From: Ryuthela nishihirai
Lineage: Eukaryota > Arthropoda > Arachnida > Araneae > Heptathelidae
Direction of reading: 5' to 3'
Length of the DNA stretch: 64,000 nt
NCBI GenBank assembly: GCA_038380435.1
Contig: JAWZYU010000058.1
Coordinates: 930,001 to 994,000 of the forward strand
This document shows, piece after piece, positions 47,687 to 58,256 of the stretch. Made by a program: the position numbers and the translations under genes. The notes under the pieces were generated by a model. That model saw only the letters and a list, made by a program, of their open reading frames with translations, was not told the DNA's origin and made no database searches. How positions within the stretch are numbered: position 1 is the stretch's first letter; each line of letters begins with the position of its first letter.

Positions 47687-48475
47687 AATAGATGGCCCCC
47701 TCCCAACAATAACAAACTCACAATAGCAATACCAATATGAAAACCATTATTGAGAACCTTAAAAAAATAATTATCTTAACCTAAAATTTCAGTTTACGAA
47801 ATGTATTAATTCACTGAAAGCACCCCACTCATTATAATTATAAATCAGTAGCCACAAATAGTAAAGCTCCCTTGACATATGCTGATCTTGTCGATATCCC
47901 ATAATCCCACACTCTCTCCCAACTTCCGTTACATGCAGATCGCATTACGGCCACCTGCACATCTGCCGACCACTCCGATCTTCAGAGCTGAGCCACTGGC
48001 ATTTCAATTTATGGCACCACACCCATCCCCCATGTAGAACAACCAACAGCTTTTCCTGCATCTGCTTAAGTTCCTCACTTCCCACCTGATGAAGTGCCAA
48101 TAGGAAAGGCACGAAACACATGCCTTGGATCAGAAATCTTTTTAAGCACACTATGCTATCAAAAGTCTAAATGCTTATTTCATTCACCAAGGTGGGTAGA
48201 CCATTGGCAGCCATCATCCTTATTTTAATCTCCACTGAGACGTCACTTGCTGGCAAGAACAACGAATTTTAAATTTCTCACCTAAAGCATCCCAGGAAGT
48301 TCCAGTTGCTACCCATCCTCTAAGGCATGGTACGTAAATCTCTCCTTAATAATTATTGATACTTGGTAGCATATTTCCATGTGTTCAAGTGCTTAAAAAC
48401 ATTTAAGAGTGTCATAGAGAAATTAATAACTTTAATTTTAATTACCGCACTATGTACCTATAGTATAATTTTTGT
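47687..48475. mobile_element. Insert splitting an RTE copy; possible Penelope-like fragment
   Basis: About 789 bp that interrupts the RT between the ESCV and RVGK codons. No long ORF; no terminal repeats or clear target duplication seen. It carries the hammerhead-like motif at 48086-48117, the main reason to suspect a Penelope-like element relic. Confidence 0.4.
48086..48117 (+). ncRNA. Hammerhead-ribozyme-like core
   Basis: CTGATGA (48086-48092), one A, stem GTGCC, loop AATAGGAAA, stem GGCAC, then GAAA (48113-48116). This is the conserved core order of hammerhead ribozymes. The extra A before stem II and the lack of an evident stem III make activity uncertain. Similar CTGATGAAG-stem-GAAAC motifs are known from Penelope-like elements. 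Confidence 0.4.
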
Positions 48476-49411
48476 TAGAGTTGGTAAGGCTTGTAGCAAT
48501 TGGTTTAGCTTTACTTATGGTGTTCGACAAGGGTGCATTTATCTCCTTTTCTCTTTCGTTTGGTTATTGATTATGTTATGCAAAATTCATTTCAAGGAAA
48601 AGATTTTGGCCTTAAATAGGCTGGAGATACTAAAATTTCTGATTTAGATTATGCTGATGATTTAGCCCTTTTGGTAAACGACGTTGATGAGATGAACTCT
48701 TTCATTCGAGCTGTTGATGAAACTGGTAGTAGAGTAGATTTGGTTATAAACAGCGAAAAATTAAAGTGATGAAAATTGGTCAGGCAGGCTGTGATTCAGT
48801 TAATCTGAAAGGTTGCAGTCAGATACTGGGGATGTGCGGCATGAGATTAACAGACGAATAGGGATTCCTGCCGGGACTTTTAGGAATCTTTGGAGAGTGT
48901 GGAGAACTAGGCATATAAACCTAAAGACTAAAATTACCCTATAATAGTTTGGTTCCTTTTAGGGTTACTTATGGTAGTGAAACTTGGATGCTTTGTAAAC
49001 AAGATATCAGGAAACTAGATGCTTTTGATTCCAGATGCTTATGCAGTACCTTGGGCATTAGGTGGTACAACTTTGTAACTAATCATGAGGTTAGGCAAAA
49101 GAGTCGGCAACCTCATTTAAGCAGCATATTGTGCAGAGAGAGACTCCGTTGGTTTGGCCATGTTGCCCGTATGGATAATTATAGATTGGCGAATAGGGTT
49201 ATGAACAGTGTGCCTAAAGGCATCAGAAAGATGGGAGACCTAGGATGCGGTGGGCAGACAATGTCAAACAGGACCTTGTTGGAATTGGTGTGCAGTGGCC
49301 AGATGCAGTAGATGTAGCTCAGGATAGACTTGCTTGGAGAACTAAATTGCACGGTCTGGTTGGACCTCCGTAGCCCATGGCTGCTTGAGGATGATGATGA
49401 TGATGATGATG
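48476..49411 (+). pseudogene. RTE-like LINE, second part of the split copy
   Basis: Resumes with VGKACSNWFS and GVRQGCI, then YADDLALLVNDVDEM in another frame, then frame 48949-49311 with YGSETWMLCK and RLRWFGHVARM. It ends CATGGCTGCTTGAG plus (GAT)n at 49389-49411. Several frameshifts, and a deletion in the SLEQVSQF region. From about 49236 it is nearly identical to the element at 21989. Confidence 0.85.
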
Positions 49412-49480
49412 AAATATTTGGTTCAAGAGAGAAGAAATCTTTATGCATTTTTTTCCATGGGTGGATTAAATACCTTAAAC

Positions 49481-49523
49481 TAGGGATTCTCAAAATGGGG
49501 TATGCGGTAAAGTTTTTGCGGGT
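49481..49523. mobile_element. Truncated end of the hAT-type MITE
   Basis: Exact complement of the right end of the MITE at 21704-21916 (TAGGGATTCTCAAAATGGGG onward). It is preceded by the target duplication CCTTAAAC and broken at 49523. Confidence 0.85.
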
Positions 49524-49549
49524 TTTGTATTTTTAAGTTTTGCGTACAT

Positions 49550-50268
49550 TGTATTCACCTTATGGGTTTCACAGGAATATGATAGATTATATTTTAATTA
49601 ACAGCAAATAGGCTAGTTCAGTTAGGAATACCAGATTATACAGGGTTGCCGAAATTGGGTCTGATCATTATCTGGTCAAAAATGTTTTGCAGCTGAAGTT
49701 TAAGCAGTAGGAATGTTGTGCTAAGGTTAAAAAAATTAGCTATAACACTGAATGTCTGTTAGATACAGATGTAGCCAAATATACCATGATAGGCTACTTA
49801 TTGAATATGACAATAGTGGTTTGGTTACTGCTGAAATTGGGAAAGTGTGGGATCAGTTTAAACAGACTTTTCTTCGAATAGTACTGTTTTGGTAAAAGCG
49901 AACAGGAGAAACAAAATTATTTGACTGGTAAGGCTATGGCACTAATTTCTGAAAGAAGGAAGTGCAAGATTAATATGAATCAACACCCTACTAATCCTTA
50001 CAGAAGGCATTAATACAATCTTAATAAACGTGTAAAAAATCAGTTAGCAGCTGGTAAGAAATTTTGGCTTTATAACTTGGCTGACAAAGCTGAGGAAGCA
50101 GTTAGACAGCACAACAGCAGGGGGATGTACCAGATAATTAATGTTTTAAGTGTGAAGAAACAGACAGGTACATAGGGATTGGGGGATAAACATAGCAAGG
50201 TGGTTGAAGGTGAGGATTCTGTGATGATTAGATGGGCTGATGATTTCAGAAAGGTTGTAAATAATGTG
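49550..50268 (+). pseudogene. Older RTE-like copy, left part
   Basis: A diverged copy starting near the SPDGLH and MIDYILIN region and passing through LADKAEEAVRQHN to the ARWAEHF-like region. It stops at TGTAAATAATGTG and continues at 56308. Multiple stops. Confidence 0.85.
50256..50268. repeat. Target site duplication, left copy
   Basis: TGTAAATAATGTG, repeated exactly at 56295-56307 on the other side of the inserted RTE element. Confidence 0.9.
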
Positions 50269-50717
50269 CCTGTAAATGGTAGCTAGGCGTAAACTGGAAG
50301 GAGAGCTGTGTACCAATCCCTAGTGATGATGCACAGAACCGGCCAGGTCTAGCACCTAATTTGCGACCCCGCCTTCTCGTGGTGCAGCCCGTTAGTACCT
50401 TTCAAAAGAAATATTCTCTTTTGGAAGGGAACGGAAGGGGAGGGATGCCTGTTCAGTATGGCCTACTGATCTGGTCATCTATGGTCACTTTTTGTCTTTT
50501 TTCAACCCTGCTGAGGAATGGTCAACTTCACAGGGCCCTGGTGCTGACCATTTATACCTACTAGACTGGACTTGTTTATGGATTTGAGCTTGATTATTGA
50601 TCCTGGACTTGCTGCACTGGTGGGCCTCTGTTGAGGGAGAGTCTGCCGCTGTGTTTTGTTTGCTTCTGGGTTGCCAGCTCTAAGTGAACAGAGGCATGGG
50701 ATACCTTATATCAGCTG

Positions 50718-52349
50718 GTGGATAATCCTAATCAGAGGCCATCGCAGGTACCTGAACCTTACTTAGCTAGTTGGGCATCGTCAAGCCTAAACTGGAGTAA
50801 TGCATCTCAGGCAGGCCATGTGGTTCTTGAAAAAGTCCACTTGAAAAGGTGGTGCCTGAAGTTCCTACCAGCATCGGTGACTTCAGCCTTTAGCGGAGGA
50901 GGAACGGGTCTTTGCCCCATGCCTGCGATCAGGGGGCTGTTTGATATTGTTGGCCCTACCAATCTCAATAAACCTAATTTCTTTAAAAATCCTACTAATC
51001 ATTTTCTCTCTGCAGGAACGTGGAACGTGACGACATTACATAGAGATTATTCTCTTGATGTTCTCATGCAGGAATTCCAGTGCTATAACCTAGATATTCT
51101 CGGCTTGCAAGAGACCAGATGGACAGATAAAGGTCAGATTCTTAAAAATAATCTTAAATTTCTCTTTTCAGGGAGGGACGACACTAAGCATCACCAAGGC
51201 GTGGGTCTGCTTCTCAGCAGACACGCTAGTGATGCTCTTCTAGGATATGAGTGCATTAATGAAAGGTTTCTTACAGCAAAATTTCAGACAAGCGTTAAAG
51301 ACCTGAATGTTATCTGCTGTTATGCCACCACTGAGGATGCCGATGTGGATGAGAAGGATAGGTTTTATGAACAACTTCAGGATATTTTGAATTCTGTCAA
51401 GAAAGGAGATATTACCCTTGTTCTTGGTGACTTCAATGCCAAAGTTGGTACTGACTCTGATCTTTGGGGAGGGGTGATAGGCCCTTTTGGTATTGGTAGC
51501 TGCAATGGCAATGGGCAACGTCTCCTACAGGTAAGTAAACTCAATGGTTTCAGAATAACTAACACATATTACAAACATCGCGACATACATAAATACACAT
51601 GGGTTTCACCTGATGGGCTGCATAGAAATATGATTGATTACATATTAATTAACAGCAAATGGCCTAGTTCTGTTAGAAATACCAGGGCATATAGGGGAGC
51701 TGAAATTGGATCTGACCATTTCCTTGTTAAAAGTGTCTTGCAACTTAAACTTAAAAAGTGTTGTGCTAGAGTTAAAAAATTTACCTTTAATACTGAAGCT
51801 CTGAATGACCCAGTTATAGCTAAAGCTTACCATGATAAGTTACTTAGTCATTATGACGGTCATGGTTTGCTTAATACTGAAGTTGAGGAAGAATGGGGCC
51901 ATTTTAAACAGGCTTTTTTGGAAACTAACAGTACTCTTTTAGAAAAAAAGGAGCAGAGGCAGCAGAATTATTTAAGTGATAAGGCAATTGAGCTCATTTC
52001 AGAAAGAAGGAACTGCAGGAATGTCCTTAATCAGTACCCTACTAGTACTAATAGAAAAGATTACAGAGAGCTTAATAAACGTGTAAAGGATCAGTTAGCT
52101 ACTGATAAAAATCTTTGGCTTGATAGCTTGGCTGACAAAGCTCAGGAGGCAGTTAGGCAGCACAACAGCAGAGAGCTGTACCAGATAGTTAATATTTTAT
52201 GTGGTAGAAAACGGACAGGCATACAGGGATTGAAGGATAAACAAGGTAAGGTTACAGAAGCTGAGGATTCTCTCATGGCTAGGTGGGCTGAGCATTTCAG
52301 TGATGTTCTGAAAAATGTGGTTAGTTCTATATTAATGATGATAGGTTAA
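50718..52349 (+). pseudogene. RTE ORF, first part: APE endonuclease
   Basis: 543 codons. The leader-proximal start differs from the element at 21989 (extended N-terminus, FSGGGTGLCPMPAIRGLF). The endonuclease is intact: GTWNVTT, GLQETRW, VLGDFNAKVG, IDYILIN and GSDHFLV. It continues through LADKAQEAVRQHN to the SDVLKNVVSS region, where a short tandem insertion adds TAA stops (52332-52381). The enzyme domain looks sound, but the protein lacks RT. Confidence 0.85.
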
Positions 52350-53299
52350 TGATTATAAAGGTGATAGGTTAATGATGATAGATGCATTGGCAGCTTTAAT
52401 GTTGGCCCTATAACACAATCTGAAGTTAGTTTGGCTATCTCTAAACTGAAACTTCATAAATCCCCAGGGGTAGATGAAATTATTACAGAAATGCTCAGAG
52501 CTGGGAATGTTTTGGTTACCACTTGGATGACTGAAATTTTGAATAACTTTTATGATAAAGGCATGGTTCCTAAAGATTTTACCAGAGCTATTATTATCCC
52601 TATTTTCAAAAAAGGTGATCGCAGTTCTTGTGCTAACTATAGGGGTCTCAGCCTACTCTCTGTTCCAGGTAAAGTTCTTTCCATGATTGTGCTTAATAGA
52701 ATTAAGAATCTGGTTGACAGGCAATTGCGTGATGAGCAATGTGGATTCAGAAGTGGTAGGGGATGTGTAGATCAGATATTTTCACTTAGGCAGATTCTTG
52801 AGAAATGTTTAGAGTTTCAGAAACCTTTGGTTGCTAGCTTTGTTGATTTCAAAGAGGCTTTCGACTCTGTTGATCGTCATAATTTGTGGTTGATTGTGAA
52901 ATCATATGGTATACCAGACAAGTTAGTTAACATAATGAAAGCTCTCTATAATAACACTGAGTCATGTGTGAGAGTTGGTAAGTCTTGTAGCAATTGGTTT
53001 AGCATTACGTCTGGTGTTCGACAAGGGTGCATTTTGTCTCCTTTTCTCTTGAGTTTGGTTGTTGATATATTATGCGAAATTCACTTCGAGGGAAAGATTT
53101 TCGCCTTAAATGGGCTGGAGATACGAAAATTTCTGATTTAGATTATGCTGATGATTTAGCCCTTTTGGCAAATGATGTTGATGAGATGAACTCTTTCATT
53201 CGAGCTGTTGATGAGACTGGTAGTAGAGTAGGTTTGGTTATAAACAGAGAGAAAACTAAAGTGATGAAAATTGGTCAGGCAGGCTGTGATTCAGTTAAT
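50963..53299 (+). repeat. Tandem unit 1 (2,337 bp)
   Basis: Differs from unit 2 at only about four positions noticed (near 51962, 52044, 53096 and 53240). Offset 2,344. Confidence 0.9.
52431..53141 (+). pseudogene. RTE ORF, second part: RT without YADD
   Basis: 236 codons holding IPIFKKGDR, VDFKEAFDSVD (motif A) and GVRQGCILSPF (motif B). One base is lost in the DYVMRNS region (about 53070), so the YADD motif lies in another frame (53072-53305). That frame is cut by the duplication junction after CDSVN. Confidence 0.8.
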
Positions 53300-53370
53300 A
53301 ATTAATTCTCAATAAACCTAATTTCTTTAAAAATCCTACTAATCATTTTCTCTCTGCAGGAACGTGGAAC

Positions 53371-54693
53371 GTGACGACATTACATAGAGATTATTCTCTT
53401 GATGTTCTCATGCAGGAATTCCAGTGCTATAACCTAGATATTCTCGGCTTGCAAGAGACCAGATGGACAGATAAAGGTCAGATTCTTAAAAATAATCTTA
53501 AATTTCTCTTTTCAGGGAGGGACGACACTAAGCATCACCAAGGCGTGGGTCTGCTTCTCAGCAGACACGCTAGTGATGCTCTTCTAGGATATGAGTGCAT
53601 TAATGAAAGGTTTCTTACAGCAAAATTTCAGACAAGCGTTAAAGACCTGAATGTTATCTGCTGTTATGCCACCACTGAGGATGCCGATGTGGATGAGAAG
53701 GATAGGTTTTATGAACAACTTCAGGATATTTTGAATTCTGTCAAGAAAGGAGATATTACCCTTGTTCTTGGTGACTTCAATGCCAAAGTTGGTACTGACT
53801 CTGATCTTTGGGGAGGGGTGATAGGCCCTTTTGGTATTGGTAGCTGCAATGGCAATGGGCAACGTCTCCTACAGGTAAGTAAACTCAATGGTTTCAGAAT
53901 AACTAACACATATTACAAACATCGCGACATACATAAATACACATGGGTTTCACCTGATGGGCTGCATAGAAATATGATTGATTACATATTAATTAACAGC
54001 AAATGGCCTAGTTCTGTTAGAAATACCAGGGCATATAGGGGAGCTGAAATTGGATCTGACCATTTCCTTGTTAAAAGTGTCTTGCAACTTAAACTTAAAA
54101 AGTGTTGTGCTAGAGTTAAAAAATTTACCTTTAATACTGAAGCTCTGAATGACCCAGTTATAGCTAAAGCTTACCATGATAAGTTACTTAGTCATTATGA
54201 CGGTCATGGTTTGCTTAATACTGAAGTTGAGGAAGAATGGGGCCATTTTAAACAGGCTTTTTTGGAAACTAACAGTACTCTTTTAGAAAAAAAGGAGCAG
54301 AGGCGGCAGAATTATTTAAGTGATAAGGCAATTGAGCTCATTTCAGAAAGAAGGAACTGCAGGAATGTCCTTAATCAGTACCCTACTAGTCCTAATAGAA
54401 AAGATTACAGAGAGCTTAATAAACGTGTAAAGGATCAGTTAGCTACTGATAAAAATCTTTGGCTTGATAGCTTGGCTGACAAAGCTCAGGAGGCAGTTAG
54501 GCAGCACAACAGCAGAGAGCTGTACCAGATAGTTAATATTTTATGTGGTAGAAAACGGACAGGCATACAGGGATTGAAGGATAAACAAGGTAAGGTTACA
54601 GAAGCTGAGGATTCTCTCATGGCTAGGTGGGCTGAGCATTTCAGTGATGTTCTGAAAAATGTGGTTAGTTCTATATTAATGATGATAGGTTAA
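53371..54693 (+). pseudogene. Second copy of the endonuclease ORF
   Basis: 440 codons. Identical to residues of 50718-52349 from the TLHRDYS region on, apart from two changes (Q to R near 54306, T to P near 54388). It lacks the N-terminal part because the duplicated unit starts in the coding region at LNKPNFF. Confidence 0.85.
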
Positions 54694-54774
54694 TGATTAT
54701 AAAGGTGATAGGTTAATGATGATAGATGCATTGGCAGCTTTAATGTTGGCCCTATAACACAATCTGAAGTTAGT

Positions 54775-55485
54775 TTGGCTATCTCTAAACTGAAACTTCA
54801 TAAATCCCCAGGGGTAGATGAAATTATTACAGAAATGCTCAGAGCTGGGAATGTTTTGGTTACCACTTGGATGACTGAAATTTTGAATAACTTTTATGAT
54901 AAAGGCATGGTTCCTAAAGATTTTACCAGAGCTATTATTATCCCTATTTTCAAAAAAGGTGATCGCAGTTCTTGTGCTAACTATAGGGGTCTCAGCCTAC
55001 TCTCTGTTCCAGGTAAAGTTCTTTCCATGATTGTGCTTAATAGAATTAAGAATCTGGTTGACAGGCAATTGCGTGATGAGCAATGTGGATTCAGAAGTGG
55101 TAGGGGATGTGTAGATCAGATATTTTCACTTAGGCAGATTCTTGAGAAATGTTTAGAGTTTCAGAAACCTTTGGTTGCTAGCTTTGTTGATTTCAAAGAG
55201 GCTTTCGACTCTGTTGATCGTCATAATTTGTGGTTGATTGTGAAATCATATGGTATACCAGACAAGTTAGTTAACATAATGAAAGCTCTCTATAATAACA
55301 CTGAGTCATGTGTGAGAGTTGGTAAGTCTTGTAGCAATTGGTTTAGCATTACGTCTGGTGTTCGACAAGGGTGCATTTTGTCTCCTTTTCTCTTGAGTTT
55401 GGTTGTTGATATATTATGCGAAATTCACTTCGAGGGAAACATTTTCGCCTTAAATGGGCTGGAGATACGAAAATTTCTGATTTAG
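54775..55485 (+). pseudogene. Second copy of the RT ORF
   Basis: 236 codons, same lesions as 52431-53141, with one K to N change near 55440. It confirms the unit was copied after the lesions arose. Confidence 0.85.
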
Positions 55486-56258
55486 ATTATGCTGATGATT
55501 TAGCCCTTTTGGCAAATGATGTTGATGAGATGAACTCTTTCATTCGAGCTGTTGATGAGACTGGTAGTAGAGTAGGTTTGGTTGTAAACAGAGAGAAAAC
55601 TAAAGTGATGAAAATTGGTCAGGCAGGCTGTGATTCAGTTAATCTGAATGGTTGCAGTCTTGAGCAGGTGTCACAGTTTAATTATCTTGGGAGCTATGTA
55701 ACTGATACTGGTGATGTGCGGCATGAGATTAACAGACGAATAGGTATTGCTGCCGGGACTTTTACGAATCTATGGAGATTGTGGAGAAATAGGCGTATAC
55801 ACCTAAAGACTAAAATTAGACTGTATAATAGTTTGGTTCTTTCTAGGGTTAGTTATGGTAGTGAAACTTGGACGCTGTGTAAACAAGATAACAGGAAACT
55901 AGATGCTTTTGATTCTAGATGCTTACGCAGTATCTTGGGTATTAGGTGGTTTAACTTTGTAACTAATGATGAGGTTAGGCAAAGGAGTCTGCAACCTCCT
56001 TTAAGCAGCATATTGTGCAGAGAGAGACTCCGCTGGTTTGGCCATGTTGCCCGTATGGATAATTATAGATTGGCGAATAGGGTTATGAACAGTGTGCCTA
56101 GAGGCCTCAGAAGGAGGGGGAGACCTAGGATGCGGTGGGCAGACAATGTCAAACAGGACCTTGTTAGAATTGGTGTGCAGTGGCCGGATGCAGCAGATGT
56201 AGCTCAGGACAGATATGCTTGGAGAATTAAACTGCGTGGTCTGATTGGACCTCCGTAG
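55416..56258 (+). pseudogene. RTE ORF, third part: YADD and C-terminal tail
   Basis: 280 codons with DLDYADDLALLANDVD, the FNYLGSYVTDTGDV region, YGSETWTLCK and the RLRWFGHVARM tail ending LIGPP. This is the complete C-terminal region and is not interrupted at the codon that is TAA in the 21989 element. Confidence 0.85.
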
Positions 56259-56294
56259 CCCATGGCTGCTTGAGGATGATGATGATGATGATGA

Positions 56295-56307
56295 TGTAAA
56301 TAATGTG
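56295..56307. repeat. Target site duplication, right copy
   Basis: TGTAAATAATGTG follows the (GAT)n tail. The first two bases could belong to the tail. Confidence 0.9.
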
Positions 56308-56490
56308 ATTATTTCTACTCCGATTGTTTCCACTAAGGATGGATGCATTACTGGTTTCTGTTGTCACATGTCCAACTGAAATTATGAATTTTTTTGTTTG
56401 ATTAAAATATTGTTCATAAGAATTTTACTAGACCTATTGTTGTCCCCAGTTTTTAAAAAGGATGATTGCGGTTCTTGTGATAATTATAGC
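56308..56490 (+). pseudogene. Older RTE-like copy, right part
   Basis: Continues the frame of 49550-50268 (STPIVS, then PVFKKDDCGSCDNY-like text with indels). It ends at about 56490, where another 5' RTE segment starts. Confidence 0.75.
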
Positions 56491-57006
56491 GGAATTCTAC
56501 ATTGGAGGAAGTCTTCCAGTGTAGATGGCTTCAGCCTTTAGTGGTCGGGGAACGGGTCTTTGCCCCATGTCTGCGATTAGGGGGCTGTTTGATATTGTCG
56601 GCATTCCCTCTCTCAATAAACATAGTTTCTTTAAGCATCCCACTAACCATTTTCTCTCCATAGGTAGTTGGAATGTGAGGACTCTGCACAGAGCTTTTTC
56701 TCTTGATGTCCTCACACAAGAATTCCACCATTATAATTTAGATATTCTTGGCTTGCAAGAGACCAGATGGACAGATAAAGGTCAGATTCTTAAAAATAAT
56801 CTTAAATTTCTCTTTTCAGGTAGGGATGACAATAAGCATCACCAAGGCGTGGGTCTGCTTCTCAGCAGACACGCTAGTGATGCTCTTCTAGGATACGAGT
56901 GCATTAATGAAATGTTTCTTACAGCAGAATTTCAGACAAGCCTTAAAGACTTGAATGTTATTTGCTGTTATGCCCCCACTGAGGATGCCGATGAGGATGA
57001 GAAAAA
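56491..57006 (+). pseudogene. RTE-like LINE, 5' coding fragment (subfamily 1)
   Basis: Frame 56525-57043 begins MASAFSGRGTGLCPMSAIRG and reaches APTEDADEDEKK. It includes GSWNVRT, GLQETRWTD and LLLSRHASD. The match stops at about 57006, leaving no RT and no 3' end. The break is unusual, since target-primed insertion normally loses the 5' end. Confidence 0.85.
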
Positions 57007-57390
57007 AGGTTTTACAGACTCCACACTGTCTCCCACACACTGATCCTCATACGAGCTTCCATTTCAAAGGAAATTCGTAATTCTTTGCTGTCCGAACATG
57101 TAGTAAATTTATTCTATTTTGAGGGAAAAGAAAACGAAGTTTGTTAGTTTTATGGACAGCAGCATTACCTACTTAACGAGGTTTCATGTGACATGGAACT
57201 TGTTCCGTTCGGGTCTCACGTTCCTAACATTTAACATAAAGTTAGCCGCATGTAGAATAAGAAATAACCTTTTTTTTTGGAGGGGGGCTTTTATTTCCTG
57301 CATAATGTCAACCATGAGTTAACTTCACAGCGACTTTGCAAACCTATTGGTGTTAACTTTTTCATTCGCAGAACAACGGGATTAAATCTT
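57007..57390. other. Intergenic, nothing recognised
   Basis: Short ORFs only and a poly-T/G patch near 57271-57290. Confidence 0.4.
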
Positions 57391-57397
57391 AACGTTC

Positions 57398-57475
57398 CCG
57401 AAGTGTGACTCGATCCTCAAAATTTCAGATTCGCAGCGTAGACGCCTGACGACTTGACCACTGTTTCTTCCATTT
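57398..57475 (-). repeat. tRNA-like SINE head, decayed
   Basis: On the minus strand AGTGGTCAAGTCGTCAGGCG resembles an A box and GGATCGAGTCAC a B box. No acceptor stem pairing is evident. Confidence 0.3.
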
Positions 57476-57883
57476 ACTCCTCCTGACCGCATATGTTTTG
57501 AGATTGTATTTAGTAATGCGGCAGACCTTATCCTATAAAACATGATATCATGTCCGTGATGATTTAATTTCTATAAATTGAGGTCTCCACGGTGTCACAA
57601 TTGTTAGTAAACCCTTTATATTTTTTTTCAAGTTAGAACCTACCAGTTTCGTTTTAAAGAAAATAAATATATAAAGAATTTTAATTTATATTTTTAAAAC
57701 TTCCACCTCTCTGTAATATATCATGCAAAATCTGTTGGCAACAGCGAAACAGTACTGTGACGTCATCTCGGTGTAAACTTACAAGTTTTGAAATTAAAAC
57801 CTACCGGTTTGGTTTTAAAGAAAATAAATATATAAAGAATCCTTAAATTTTTTTTATCTTAGTTCTGTTACCTAAAACGATAT

Positions 57884-58256
57884 AATGGCTCAGTCGGTAG
57901 CGCGCCAGGCTCGTAATCTGTAGTTCCCAGGTTCGAGTCCCAGCTGGGTCAGCGTTCAGATTTATCTCCGCAAAATTTTCCGCCCTGCCCACGGTCAGTA
58001 GGAGACACCGAATGGCTTGGAAAGACTGCCGTCCGTCGGATGGGACGTTAAGCCGTGGCCCCGTGTGCGGGAGAGCCATACCGTGTGCACGTTAAAGAAC
58101 ACGCTGGATGGTCTTGACGGGAGGCTACCATCTGTCTCCCAACAGCTGTTCCAGTGGTTCCCCTCCCCCAACCTTCTCTGAGCCTTCGGGGTCAATGTGA
58201 TCTGGCCATTTAGCCCATGGTGTGCAAAAAAGTGCCTCTCAGAGGTAAAACAATCT
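57884..58256 (+). repeat. tRNA-derived SINE, best full-length copy
   Basis: The tRNA-like head has A box TGGCTCAGTCGG and B box GGTTCGAGTCC, with CTCGTAATC at the anticodon loop, close to Met or Thr tRNA. The body follows with CCTGCCCACGGTCAGTAGG, GGATGGGACGTTAAGCCGTG, GTGCACGTTAAAGAACACGC and ACAGCTGTTCCAGTGG. It ends CCTCTCAGAGGTAAAACAAT. Pol III transcription from the internal boxes is the expected mode for such SINEs. Confidence 0.9.

Larger units (their letters stand above)
53307..55643 (+). repeat. Tandem unit 2 (2,337 bp)
   Basis: Direct copy of 50963-53299 after the junction bases AATTAAT. It continues normally into CTGAATGGTTGCAG and the 3' end. Confidence 0.9.
50269..56295 (+). mobile_element. 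Inserted RTE-like element with internal tandem duplication
   Basis: Complete from the 5' terminus (TGTAAATGGTAGCTAGGC at 50271, after two extra C) to the (GAT)n tail at 56274-56294, flanked by a 13 bp target duplication. About 6.0 kb instead of about 3.7 kb, because 2,337 bp is present twice (50963-53299 and 53307-55643, joined by 7 bases AATTAAT). Both halves carry the same two lesions: a small TAATGAT duplication near 52332/54676 and a one-base loss before MRNSL near 53070/55414. So the duplication followed those mutations. Subfamily 2. Confidence 0.9.

Noticed and set aside
57884..57960. Functional tRNA gene at the SINE head
   Set aside because: It is followed without a terminator by the SINE body found in about ten other places; the stems are imperfect.
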